Shown: positions 27,601 through 35,671 of the stretch, in pieces
Position numbering within the stretch: position 1 is the stretch's first letter
Layout of the letters: each line of letters opens with the position of its first letter
From: Ahrensia sp.
GTDB lineage: Bacteria; Pseudomonadota; Alphaproteobacteria; Rhizobiales; Rhizobiaceae
DNA: 64,000 nt
Assembly (NCBI GenBank): GCA_002698425.1
Contig: NZXU01000111.1
Location: 1 to 64,000 of the forward strand
Direction of reading: 5' to 3'
The notes under the pieces: model-generated
The model's database searches: none
The model's input: the letters and a program-made list of their open reading frames with translations, nothing else
What the model was told of the DNA's origin: nothing
Position numbers and translations under genes: made by a program

Positions 27601-28083
27601 CGGCAATTGTTCAAGCTGATGGCGATCAAGGACGAATTCGAGGTCGCGCGGCTCTACACCGCGCCGGAGTTCGCCCGCCAGCTGGCCGGCGAGTTCGACA
27701 GTTGGGACAAGCTCGAATTCCATCTCGCGCCGCCGATACTGGGCCGCAAGGACAGCAATGGCCGGCCGAAGAAGTCGGTGTTCGGGCCGCGAATGATGAC
27801 CGTGTTTTCCCTGCTTAGCCGCTTGAAACCGCTACGCTTTTCCCCGCTGAACCTGTTCGCCCGACATCCCGACCGGCGCATGGAGCTCGAAACGCTGGCG
27901 CTCTACGAGGCGGATCTCGATCGTATCGCGGCGAATGCCGGCAAGGAGAATGTCGCCGACGCCACGCAATTCGCCGCCTGGCCGGACGGGATCGCCGGAT
28001 ACGGTCCCGTAAGGGTCAAGACCATCGAGGAGGCGATGGCGCACCGGTCCGGTTTCAATCCGGTTTTCAAAGCCAAGATCTGA
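24625..28083 (+). CDS. Indolepyruvate ferredoxin oxidoreductase family protein (fused alpha-beta-gamma)
   Basis: A 1,152-residue fusion of all domains needed to oxidise an aryl- or 2-oxo acid to acyl-CoA, reducing ferredoxin. The N-terminal part (to about 410) is the pyruvate-type pyrimidine domain ([19 protein letters not shown]). TPP/iron-sulfur region: CPGCPHN at about 431-437 and GIGCHFM, then [34 protein letters not shown]. A cysteine-rich segment at about 634-675 ([27 protein letters not shown]) could bind clusters. From about 718 on ([17 protein letters not shown]) is the gamma domain. Such fused enzymes occur widely in alphaproteobacteria. ATG 24625 with GGAG 8 nt upstream is preferred over GTG 24613. 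Substrate is not certain. Confidence 0.9.
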   Translation: [1152 protein letters not shown]

Positions 28084-28213
28084 AAAAACGACGCCGCGGC
28101 GCGGCCGGCGAAGCGGCGGCGGAATACCGGTCTCATTTCGAGACGCCTAAACCCTTCCTTAAGCGCGCGCTGCTAGCGTCTGCGCGAGCATTGGGGGGCG
28201 TGTCGAGGCGATT

Positions 28214-30550
28214 TTGAAGCAGACCACGTCAAAACAGATCACAGCCGAGGTGTACACGTCGTTCGTGGACACCTTCTTTGCGGATTCGCGTTCACTTGTC
28301 GTGGGCGCGGGGCTGCAGGCCGTTATCGTCGGTTCAGCCTGGCTGGATACCGGCCACTCGATCTATATCGTTCTCGTCATTTCGATGCTTGCCACCGCCT
28401 TCCTGCGGTTGCGGCAGGCCGACTCCTACCATCGCGACCGCGAGAGTGCGGCCCATCTCGATCTCGATGCCCGGGTCCGCTGGGCCACGGTGTGGGAAAA
28501 CCGCTATATGTGGCTTGCCGCGGCGGGATCCCTGCAAATCGGTCTGTATGCCTTTGTTGCGCTGCAGATCGCGCCGAGTGAATATTCGATCATCTCGTCA
28601 GTGATCATGGTGTTCGGCACTTTGCCGACCGTGGTGGGACGTATCTACGGCTCCGACAGGCTGGCTGCCGTCATCGTGGTTTCGCAGCTTCTGCCGACTG
28701 CCTTCGGCACGATCCTGCGCGGCGACGCCGCCCATGTGCTGATCGCGTTCCTCCTGCTTCCCTATCTGCTTCTGGTGCGCACCCTGGTGCAGGATGTGCG
28801 TTCCGCGGTCCTCGATGCGATCCAGGGACGGTGGAAAAACCAGGAAATCGCCGAACGGTTCGACATCGCGCTGAACAACATGTCACACGGGCTGATCATG
28901 TTCGACGGCGACCTGCGTGTCCTGGTCGCCAACAAGGCCGCGCAGGCCTTGTTCGATCTCCCCGATCACATCAATCTGGAAGGCAGGCATTTCGACGCCA
29001 TCCTGCGATACGGGCGGGTCCGGAAGGTCCTGTCGGCGCGACAGGTCGAAAAGCTCAGGCGCCAGTTGGTTCCGATGATCCTGGAGGGCGGCGCCGCCAA
29101 GCGGTTCGTCATGAATGACGGCCGGCATGTCGAGTTCCGCTCCAACCCGCGCGCCTTCTCGGGCGCGGTCTTGACGTTCGAGGACATCACCGAACGCATC
29201 AATGCCGAAAAGCAGATGATCAACATGGCGCGTTACGACGCGCTGACCGGGCTTCCCAACCGCAGCTATTTCGCCACGCTGATCGCCGAGCGGCTGAAGC
29301 AGAAGACGGATGGCGGCCACTGCATGCTCGTCATGCTGGATGTCGACGACTTCAAGCATGTCAACGACACGCTGGGCCATTCGCAGGGCGACGCCCTGTT
29401 GAGGGCCGTGGCGAACCGGCTGAAGGATTTCCACCTGCGCGATATCCTGATCTCGCGCCAGGGCGGCGACGAGTTCATGATCTTCATTCCGGAGCAGCCC
29501 AAGGACGAGGCGCCGGACGAGGTTGCCGAACTTCTGCGTTCCAAACTGATCGGCATTTACGAACTGGCCGGCGAGCAGGTTCATGTGACCGTCAGCATCG
29601 GGCTGGCCGTGTCCGACCACAATTCCTTCGACCTCACGCGGATGATGGTGAAGGCGGACCTGGCGCTCTACCGTTCCAAGGCGCTCGGCAAGGGCGCATG
29701 GTCGGTCTTCGAAGACTCCATGGACGCCGAGTACAAGCGCCGCCAGATGGTCAAGAACGAACTGGCAAAGGCGCTGGATAACGACAATCTGAATGTCCGC
29801 TACCAGCCCATCGTCGATGCGAAGAGCGGCAGGATCGTCGCCTGCGAGGCCCTTTCGCGATGGAATCACCTCGATCTGGGCGACATTTCCCCCGCCGAAT
29901 ATATTCCGCTGGCCGAGGAAATGGGCATGATCGGCAAGGTGAGCCGCTCGGTGCTGAACAGGGCGACGCGCGATTGCGCCAGCTGGCCGGAAGAGGTCAA
30001 TATCTCCGTCAATCTGTCGGCGATCGATTTCCGCCGGTCGCGCCTGCTCGAAGAGATCGACTACGCCCTGAAGCAGTCGGGAATCTCGCCGAGTCGGCTT
30101 GAAATCGAGGTCACTGAAACCGCGGTCATCGCCAATGAGGCGGAGATGCTGACGGTGCTGCAGCAAATCCGCGACCGCGGCATCAAGGTCTCGCTGGACG
30201 ATTTCGGAACAGGCTATTCGTCCCTCAGCTATCTGCACAGATTGCCGCTGGACAAGGTCAAGATCGACAGGTCCTTCGTCGAGGGGATCGAAAGCGGCCA
30301 GACGCCGATCGCATTGCTGCGCGGCGTCACCACGCTGTGCCGCACGCTCGGCCTGCAGGTGACGATCGAGGGCGTTTCCTCCGACGACCAGCTCAATCTC
30401 GTTCTCGCCACCGAGGGTGTCAGCCGGATCCAGGGGTTCGCTCTCGGGCCGGCATTGCCGTCCTCGTCTGTCCTGGAATTAGCCCGACATACGCTTTTGC
30501 CGGTATCGCCGGTGCGACATGTCTCCAAGGAGGCCGCGTCCGCATCCTAG
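28214..30550 (+). CDS. Membrane-bound GGDEF-EAL protein (c-di-GMP turnover)
   Basis: A 778-residue protein. N-terminal hydrophobic segments (about residues 20-195, five or six helices) form a membrane sensor. A PAS-like fold follows (about 220-330: MSHGLIMFDGDLRVLVANKAAQALFDLP). The cyclase domain has DALTGLPNRSYFATLI, DVDDFKHVNDTLGHSQGD and an intact RQGGDEFMIF near residue 416. The phosphodiesterase domain (from about 525) keeps EALSRW near 543-548, LDDFGTGYSSLSYLHRLPLDKVKIDRSF. Both active sites look complete, so it could make or degrade c-di-GMP. The start is TTG 28214 with GAGGCG just upstream. A gene for an acyltransferase follows. Confidence 0.9.
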   Translation: MKQTTSKQITAEVYTSFVDTFFADSRSLVVGAGLQAVIVGSAWLDTGHSIYIVLVISMLATAFLRLRQADSYHRDRESAAHLDLDARVRWATVWENRYMWLAAAGSLQIGLYAFVALQIAPSEYSIISSVIMVFGTLPTVVGRIYGSDRLAAVIVVSQLLPTAFGTILRGDAAHVLIAFLLLPYLLLVRTLVQDVRSAVLDAIQGRWKNQEIAERFDIALNNMSHGLIMFDGDLRVLVANKAAQALFDLPDHINLEGRHFDAILRYGRVRKVLSARQVEKLRRQLVPMILEGGAAKRFVMNDGRHVEFRSNPRAFSGAVLTFEDITERINAEKQMINMARYDALTGLPNRSYFATLIAERLKQKTDGGHCMLVMLDVDDFKHVNDTLGHSQGDALLRAVANRLKDFHLRDILISRQGGDEFMIFIPEQPKDEAPDEVAELLRSKLIGIYELAGEQVHVTVSIGLAVSDHNSFDLTRMMVKADLALYRSKALGKGAWSVFEDSMDAEYKRRQMVKNELAKALDNDNLNVRYQPIVDAKSGRIVACEALSRWNHLDLGDISPAEYIPLAEEMGMIGKVSRSVLNRATRDCASWPEEVNISVNLSAIDFRRSRLLEEIDYALKQSGISPSRLEIEVTETAVIANEAEMLTVLQQIRDRGIKVSLDDFGTGYSSLSYLHRLPLDKVKIDRSFVEGIESGQTPIALLRGVTTLCRTLGLQVTIEGVSSDDQLNLVLATEGVSRIQGFALGPALPSSSVLELARHTLLPVSPVRHVSKEAASAS

Positions 30551-30630
30551 CGGCCAGGCTCATTACCCTTCGAACCCGCGAAAACTCGCCCATGAAAGTG
30601 CGCCGTTACTGACAGGCGTTTATTTAAAAT

Positions 30631-30660
30631 TTAACCATGTTTCGAATTAATCATGGTTAA
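30631..30660. repeat. Inverted repeat upstream of the FeeM-like gene
   Basis: Arms TTAACCATG (30631-30639) and CATGGTTAA (30652-30660) are perfect 9-bp complements with a 12-nt AT-rich spacer. It overlaps the CtrA-like site at its right end. Confidence 0.6.
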
Positions 30661-30671
30661 CAGGCACTTAA
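30657..30671. promoter_or_regulatory. CtrA-like binding site (TTAA-N7-TTAA)
   Basis: TTAACAGGCACTTAA matches the CtrA full-site consensus TTAA-N7-TTAA exactly, 66 nt before the start of the FeeM-like gene. CtrA is the class-wide cell-cycle and motility regulator, and cpdR, which helps control CtrA, is in this window. Binding is inferred from the motif. Confidence 0.55.
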
Positions 30672-30736
30672 TGAAATCTTGCTATTTACAACTTTAACGC
30701 CTCGTTTACGCTAACCCCTGCACAGGGGACATCATC

Positions 30737-31480
30737 GTGAACGCACCAGTCGGCAACATCGGAAAAACACCGGGCGTAAAAAGCCTGAATGACCGAATTT
30801 TCGAGGTGATGGAGCACATCGAATACCGGCGCATCGTGACGCCGGAGGATTTCGAGGCGATCGGCAAGCTGAGGGCAACCGCGTTCGACGCCCGCATGAT
30901 CTATCCGAAGAAGATGGCCAACTCGGCGGTCGACGAGCTGGACCATGCTCCGAATGCCTATGTTTTCGGCATGTACTATTACGGCGAACTCGTCTCGACG
31001 GTGCGTCTGCATGTGCTGACGCGCGAAAATCCGCATTCCGTGTCGTTGCGCCTGTTTCCCGAAACGCTACAGCCGCTGATCGATCAAGGGATGACCTTCA
31101 TCGATCCGACGCGGCTGGCGATCGACGAAGCCATTTCCCATGACGTGCCCGGTCTGCCCCTGCTGATGCTGCGCATTCCGTTCATGGCGACCGTTCATTT
31201 CGATACGAATGCCTGCCTCGCTTTGGTGAAGGAAGGTCACGCGCCGTTCTATCGCAAGATATTCCGCTCGACGCTCCTGGCGGGGCCGAAGCAGTTCGAT
31301 GTCTTCGCCTTCCCGGCTGTCCTTTTCGCCAGCGCCCGCCAGTACGAACATGACGTTTATCGGCGCTATCCGCTGTTCAACTCGACCGCGGCCGAACGCA
31401 GGATGCTGTTCGACACGTCGGCCATCAATGCGCCGCTCACCGTGCTGCCGACCGCCAAATATGTGGCCGAAGCGGCGTGA
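30737..31480 (+). CDS. N-acyl amino acid synthase FeeM-like / GNAT acyltransferase
   Basis: A 247-residue protein of the GNAT-related acyl-homoserine-lactone-synthase/FeeM fold. The N-terminal half has EYRRIVTPEDFEAIGKLRATAFDARMIYPKKM; the core strand motifs are YVFGMYYYGELVSTVRLHVL and FIDPTRLAIDEAISHDVPGLPLLMLRIPFMATVHFDTNACLALVKEGHAPFYRKIF. FeeM proteins join acyl-ACP chains to amino acids such as tyrosine to give long-chain N-acyl amino acids; LuxI-type members make signals. The product here is unknown. The start is GTG with a CAGGGGA site. A CtrA-like site lies upstream, hinting at cell-cycle or motility-coupled expression. Confidence 0.75.
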   Translation: MNAPVGNIGKTPGVKSLNDRIFEVMEHIEYRRIVTPEDFEAIGKLRATAFDARMIYPKKMANSAVDELDHAPNAYVFGMYYYGELVSTVRLHVLTRENPHSVSLRLFPETLQPLIDQGMTFIDPTRLAIDEAISHDVPGLPLLMLRIPFMATVHFDTNACLALVKEGHAPFYRKIFRSTLLAGPKQFDVFAFPAVLFASARQYEHDVYRRYPLFNSTAAERRMLFDTSAINAPLTVLPTAKYVAEAA

Positions 31481-31569
31481 TGCCGCATTCCGGCAAAGAG
31501 GGCATTGAAGTCGCGGCGGCTTTTCGCTAATCGCAAAGCCTGAAAACACTGCCGAGCGGAGCGAAAGCC

Positions 31570-31794
31570 ATGGCCGACAACCACCCCACCGGACCTGCCG
31601 AGACCGGCGCCGAAATGGATTACGCGGAACACGAACGCACCTATGCGATGTTCCTGTCGATGAGCAAATGGCTCGTCATCCTGTGCGTGGCGCTGCTGAT
31701 CGCGATGGCCTTCGGCTTCTTCGCCGGCGGCGGCCTGTTCGGCGGGATCATCGCCTTCGTCGCGCTGACGATCCTCGCCTTCTTCCTGACCTGA
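31570..31794 (+). CDS. aa3-type cytochrome c oxidase subunit IV
   Basis: A 74-residue protein with an acidic soluble N-terminus (about 1-33, ending EHERTYAMFLSMSKW) and one long hydrophobic region (about 34-74). EHERTYxxF followed by this helix is typical for the small subunit IV of alphaproteobacterial aa3 oxidases, which is usually encoded away from the main cta genes, as here. GGAGCG precedes the ATG. A strong terminator follows. Confidence 0.85.
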   Translation: MADNHPTGPAETGAEMDYAEHERTYAMFLSMSKWLVILCVALLIAMAFGFFAGGGLFGGIIAFVALTILAFFLT

Positions 31795-31859
31795 CCGGTC
31801 AAGTCCGGCTCTGCGGAAACGATACCGCAGGCTCGGGGCCGGGACCTCGATTCAAGAAA

Positions 31860-31897
31860 ACCGGCGCGATCCGTGATCGCGCCGGTTTCTTTGTTTC
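31860..31897 (+). terminator. Rho-independent terminator after subunit IV
   Basis: A perfect 12-bp stem (accggcgcgatc / gatcgcgccggt) with a 3-nt loop is followed by ttctttgttt. It is 65 nt after the stop. Confidence 0.85.
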
Positions 31898-31918
31898 CGA
31901 ATTGCTGCCTGAACTTTT

Positions 31919-32225
31919 GAGCCGTTCATCTTAAAATGGAATCGTTTGAACGCCGGGATTTCGCGGTCTAGGAAGGAGCGTGAGGCGACGCGGTGCAGGC
32001 ACCGCGAGCGTCGCGCGACGCTGTCCAGGGCGTGAAAGACCAAGTTCAAGCGATTGCAGTTTGGAACGGAGTTCCAAAGCTTTACCCGCCTCAAGGCTTG
32101 GATGGATTTTCCGCCCCGGCCGCGTCGAAATCCTCGCGCGATATTCATATCGCGCTGCGGTGTTCTCCTTGCCGGACCGGAAAATTCATTCCATCAAACT
32201 GCTTCCATTTGAAGATGAACGGCTC
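31919..32225. repeat. ~307-bp element with ~31-bp terminal inverted repeats (MITE-like)
   Basis: The left end (31919-31951) starts GAGCCGTTCATCTTAAAATG and the right end (32192-32225) is its reverse complement with few changes; the outer 14 bases are identical and about 28 of 31 positions match overall. The interior carries GC-rich inverted segments (for example gcggtgcaggcaccgc, 31991-32006) but no convincing ORF or transposase. The right end abuts the TPR gene: its TAG stop is the CTAG that follows the right repeat. A non-autonomous insertion or a mosaic intergenic repeat is the best reading; no second copy was noticed in this window. Confidence 0.6.
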
Positions 32226-33106
32226 TAGCCGCCGACGCGGGCGAGGCCGCTGCGCGCCGGCTCGTACTGGCTGTCGAGCTGCAGGGCGCGGTGATAGGAC
32301 TTCTTCGCCTTGGCCATATCGCCCTGTTTTTCGTAAACGAGCGCCTGGTTCGCCCAGCTTTCGGCGAGGTTTTCGTCCAGGCGGAGGGCGTAGTTGAAGT
32401 CGTCGAAGGCGTTGTCGAGCTGGTTCAGCGCGACATAGGAGAGGCCGCGGCCGTTATAGGGCTCGGGTGCGCTGGGCTGCAGCGAGATCGCGGTCGAGAA
32501 ATCGTCGATGGCGAAATCGTGCTGGCCGCGGGTCTGGTAGATGAGGCCGCGGCGGAAATAGGCGCGGGGATCCGTCGTGTCGAGCTGGATCGCCTTCTGG
32601 AAATCGTTGAAGGCCTCGTTGCTGCGGCCGGCGCGGCGATAGAGTTCGCCGCGGCCGATATAGGCGGTGTCGTAGCGCGGATTGAGCTTGATCGCCTGGT
32701 TGTAGTCTTCGGCGGCGCGGCCGAGATCGCCGAGGTTGCGCTGGATCAGGGCGCGGTTGGCATAGGCCTCGAAAAAGCGCGGATTGAGCTCGATCGCCTT
32801 GTCGAAATCGCGCAGCGCATCCTGATAGCGGCCTGCACGGCCAAAGGCCGAGCCGCGCACATTATAGGCGCTCGGGTCGGTCGGATTGGCGCGGATGACA
32901 TTGGTGAGCGAGGCGATGTTTTCCTCGCTGCCCTGGTCGGCGTCGATGGTCGTCGCGAAGCGGGTGTCGACGCCGGAGGTCTCGCAGCCGGCAAGGCCGA
33001 TCGCCAGAACCGCGGCGGCGCAAGCCAGGCCGGCGCGCCGCAAGGCGGGATGTCTGGCGCGGACCGAAAGCTCCGTCGCCCGCTTTTCGCCGCCTGTCAT
33101 TTCCAT
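32225..33106 (-). CDS. TPR-repeat lipoprotein
   Basis: A 293-residue lipoprotein. The signal peptide ends in the lipobox LAGC with the acylated Cys41 (start ATG 33106; an ATG at 33100 is also possible). From about residue 75 to 285 there are about six tetratricopeptide repeats, each with the A-x-x-Y/F-x-R-G-x-x pattern (SAYNVRGSAFGRAGRYQDALRDFDKAIELNP, DTAYIGRGELYRRAGRSNEAFNDFQKAIQLD). Such proteins are periplasm-facing scaffolds; a partner is not apparent. The TAG stop coincides with the end of the inverted-repeat element downstream, so the native 3' end may have been altered by the insertion. Confidence 0.85.
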   Translation of the reverse strand: MEMTGGEKRATELSVRARHPALRRAGLACAAAVLAIGLAGCETSGVDTRFATTIDADQGSEENIASLTNVIRANPTDPSAYNVRGSAFGRAGRYQDALRDFDKAIELNPRFFEAYANRALIQRNLGDLGRAAEDYNQAIKLNPRYDTAYIGRGELYRRAGRSNEAFNDFQKAIQLDTTDPRAYFRRGLIYQTRGQHDFAIDDFSTAISLQPSAPEPYNGRGLSYVALNQLDNAFDDFNYALRLDENLAESWANQALVYEKQGDMAKAKKSYHRALQLDSQYEPARSGLARVGG

Positions 33107-33143
33107 GGACGTGATTCCCTCATATTCGCGTCGCCAAGGATAC

Positions 33144-33182
33144 AAAAAAGGCGGCGCGCTTTTCAAAGCATCGCCACCTTTT
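33144..33182 (-). terminator. Terminator after rpsU
   Basis: On the minus strand an imperfect GC-rich stem (aaggtggcgatgc / gcgcgccgcctt) is followed directly by TTTTTTG. It lies 35 nt after the rpsU stop and before the TPR gene start, so the two genes are probably separated or attenuated. Confidence 0.65.
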
Positions 33183-33217
33183 CAGATCAAAAAGAGACGA
33201 AATCGCGACAGCGCGCC

Positions 33218-33439
33218 TTAACGGCTGCGTCCGCCCAGAAGGCCTTCGCGCTGAGCGCGCTTGCGGGCGAGCTTGCGCGTGCGGCGCACGGCCTCGGCCT
33301 TTTCGCGGGCGCGTTTCTCGGAGGGCTTTTCGTAATGTCCGCGCATCTTCATTTCGCGGAAAACGCCTTCGCGCTGCAGCTTTTTCTTCAGGGCGCGCAG
33401 CGCCTGGTCAACATTGTTGTCGCGTACGAGAACTTGCAC
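33218..33439 (-). CDS. rpsU: 30S ribosomal protein bS21
   Basis: A 73-residue basic protein with the bS21 text [25 protein letters not shown] and [24 protein letters not shown], ending in an Arg-rich tail as in other alphaproteobacteria. It joins the 30S subunit near the mRNA exit and helps initiation. The start is taken as GTG 33439 because the protein begins with M/VQVLVRDN in relatives; the open frame extends upstream without support. Confidence 0.92.
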   Translation of the reverse strand: MQVLVRDNNVDQALRALKKKLQREGVFREMKMRGHYEKPSEKRAREKAEAVRRTRKLARKRAQREGLLGGRSR

Positions 33440-33612
33440 GTGTTTCCCAACTTTCTTCAAAGGTTGATAGAGTAGCCGGGATACAACCATCCCGTCCCGC
33501 GATGTCGCCACCGCAGATTCGCGAGTGCCATTATCAAAGCGCTCCCGATTTGTCCACTGTTTTAGGGGATTCCGCGGCGCGTTTTGCGCGCTCGGCATGA
33601 CAAGATTCTGCC

Positions 33613-33630
33613 GTTCACGAATTCGTGAAC
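33613..33630. promoter_or_regulatory. 18-bp perfect palindrome upstream of rpsU
   Basis: GTTCACGAATTCGTGAAC is a perfect 18-bp inverted repeat 174 nt upstream of the rpsU start and before the candidate sRNA. The form is that of a dimeric-regulator operator; no known regulator could be assigned. Confidence 0.5.
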
Positions 33631-33689
33631 CGGATGAAGGGGCAAATCGTTTTCCCATCCGGTCAAATTCACGGTATTACGTAGGGGTA

Positions 33690-33838
33690 ATTTCTCGCAG
33701 CGAAAACTCTCTCCCCTTTAATCGGGAGGCGCGCCGCGGCTCCACATTCAGACACGGAATAGGTAGCCATCTTTTCCGGAAAGGCTGCCTGGAAGGCACG
33801 GGATACGCCCCATCCCCGTGCCTTCCTTTTTTTCTTCG
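33690..33838 (+). ncRNA. Candidate small RNA upstream of soxB
   Basis: No coding frame explains this stretch, but it is structured. A hairpin with arms aggtagcc / ggctgcct (33763-33770 and 33785-33792) precedes a strong terminator: ggaaggcacggg pairs with cccgtgccttcc (33793-33804 with 33817-33828; 12 nt apart) and ends in TTTTTTT. Since no gene on this strand precedes it for over 1.5 kb, the terminator must end a separate short transcript or attenuate the sox transcript. The 5' end is a guess; I could not assign a known sRNA family. Confidence 0.45.
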
Positions 33839-33977
33839 GCCGCGCCCTTGCCGAGCGCGCCATGCCGAGTCGCAAAAAGGGCAGGGTATCGGCAGGCTCG
33901 GCGATAATGCTACATTCCGGCAGCGTCCGGCACAGGGATCGCGACGCGCCCAGAGACAACCTACAGGGTGGATTGCG

Positions 33978-35231
33978 ATGCGGAAATATTCCGGATTTGC
34001 CGTGGCGCGCGAGGCGATGCGCGGTCACAAGGGCTGGAGCCAGCAATGGGCTTCGCCGGAGCCGCGCAAAGAGTATGACGTCATCATCATCGGCGCCGGC
34101 GGACACGGGCTGGCGACCGCCTATTACCTCGCCAAGGAGCACGGCGTGACCAATGTCGCGGTGCTCGAAAAAGGGTGGCTCGGCGGCGGCAATACCGGCC
34201 GCAACACGACCATCATCCGCTCGAACTATCTCTATGACGAATCCGCAGGGCTTTACGATCACGCGGTGAAGCTGTGGGAGGGCCTGAGCCAGGATCTCAA
34301 CTACAACGTCATGTATTCCCCGCGCGGCGTGATGATGCTGGCGCATAACGTGCACGACGTGCAGGTTTTCAAGCGCCATATCCACGCCAACCGGCTGAAC
34401 GGCGTCGACAATGAATGGCTGACGCCCGAGCAGGCGAAGGAATACTGTCCGCCGCTCAATATCTCGGCCTCGGCACGCTATCCGGTGATGGGCGCGGCGC
34501 TGCAGCGGCGTGGCGGCACCGCGCGGCACGATGCGGTCGCCTGGGGCTATGCGCGCGGCGCCTCGGACCGGGGCGTCCACATCATCCAGAATTGCGAAGT
34601 GACCGGGATCCGTCGCGGCGGCAACGGCCAGGTGACGGGCGTCGAGACCTCGCGCGGCTTCATCGGCGCAAAAAAGATCGGCGTGGTGGCGGCCGGCAAT
34701 ACGTCCGTCGTCATGCAGATGGCCGATGTGCGCATGCCGCTGGAAAGCTTCCCGCTGCAGGCGCTGGTTTCCGAGCCGGTCAAGCCGTGCTTTCCCTGCG
34801 TCGTCATGTCGAACACGGTGCACGCCTATATCTCCCAGTCCGACAAGGGCGAACTGGTGATCGGCGCCGGCACCGACCAGTACACCTCCTATTCGCAGAC
34901 GGGCGGGCTGCACATCATCCAGCATACGCTGGACGCGATCTGCGAGATGTTCCCGATCTTCACGCGCATGCGGATGCTGCGCTCGTGGGGCGGCATCGTC
35001 GACGTGACGCCGGACCGCTCGCCGATCATCGCGAAGACGCCGGTTTCCGGGCTCTATGTCAATTGCGGCTGGGGCACGGGCGGCTTCAAGGCGACGCCGG
35101 GGTCGGGCCATGTCTTCGCCCACACGATCGCAAACGACAATCCGCACCAGATCAATGCCGGATACACGATGGAGCGGTTCACCTCCGGCCGGCTGATCGA
35201 CGAGGCGGCGGCCGCCGCCGTGGCGCACTGA
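33978..35231 (+). CDS. soxB: Sarcosine oxidase subunit beta
   Basis: A 417-residue FAD-dependent amine oxidase subunit. The Rossmann motif [19 protein letters not shown] is at about residues 34-52; [32 protein letters not shown] is the segment that holds the covalent FMN-histidine region in this family, and the C-terminus has [36 protein letters not shown]. The heterotetrameric enzyme converts sarcosine to glycine, passing the methyl group to tetrahydrofolate. First gene of the sox operon; its stop overlaps the next start by 1 nt. Confidence 0.96.
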   Translation: MRKYSGFAVAREAMRGHKGWSQQWASPEPRKEYDVIIIGAGGHGLATAYYLAKEHGVTNVAVLEKGWLGGGNTGRNTTIIRSNYLYDESAGLYDHAVKLWEGLSQDLNYNVMYSPRGVMMLAHNVHDVQVFKRHIHANRLNGVDNEWLTPEQAKEYCPPLNISASARYPVMGAALQRRGGTARHDAVAWGYARGASDRGVHIIQNCEVTGIRRGGNGQVTGVETSRGFIGAKKIGVVAAGNTSVVMQMADVRMPLESFPLQALVSEPVKPCFPCVVMSNTVHAYISQSDKGELVIGAGTDQYTSYSQTGGLHIIQHTLDAICEMFPIFTRMRMLRSWGGIVDVTPDRSPIIAKTPVSGLYVNCGWGTGGFKATPGSGHVFAHTIANDNPHQINAGYTMERFTSGRLIDEAAAAAVAH

Positions 35232-35662
35232 TGTCAGCGGTTCCGGCACTTCTCACGGCCGGAATGGCGACGGCGCTGGCAGCGCCGGCGGGCTTTCTCG
35301 CCGTGGACAGCCAGTATGGAGGCGCATTGCCGGAAATGGCGATCCACGCCTCCGACAGCGCACATGACTGGCCGTTCTCGGTGGAAACCGGAACGCTGAC
35401 CTGTGTCGAGATGAGTGGCCAGAAGGTGGTGATCTTCAGCGAGCCCTGGCGCGAAGACGTGCCGCAGGTTTACGGCGACATGACCTTGCCGCGCAGCGTC
35501 ATCGTCTCGACCAATCCGATTGCACTGCTCGCCTCGATTGAGGACCGGGCGCTGTACCGGCCATTCGATAGCCTTGAAACGCTGATAGTCAGGCTCGCCC
35601 CGTTCGAGGAAATGGGCCGGCAACTCTGCGACCAGGCCGAATCCGGCGAACGGGAGATCTAG
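35231..35662 (+). CDS. Secreted small protein, DUF2511/YebY-like, in the sox operon
   Basis: A 143-residue protein with a signal-like N-terminus (about 1-18, ending ALA) and the pattern HDWPFSVETGTLTCVEMSGQKVVIFSEPW, followed later by APFEEMGRQLCD. The WPF...GTL.C core with a distant second cysteine is that of DUF2511 proteins (E. coli YebY); similarity is by eye. It overlaps soxB by 1 nt and so is translated with it. The next gene is a diverged paralogue. Function in sarcosine metabolism is unknown. Confidence 0.65.
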   Translation: MSAVPALLTAGMATALAAPAGFLAVDSQYGGALPEMAIHASDSAHDWPFSVETGTLTCVEMSGQKVVIFSEPWREDVPQVYGDMTLPRSVIVSTNPIALLASIEDRALYRPFDSLETLIVRLAPFEEMGRQLCDQAESGEREI

Positions 35663-35671
35663 GAGCCATGG

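Noticed and set aside
24460..27723. Very long minus-strand frame of 1,087 codons opposite the oxidoreductase
   Set aside because: It is an antisense shadow caused by GC-rich codons; the plus-strand product has clear family motifs.
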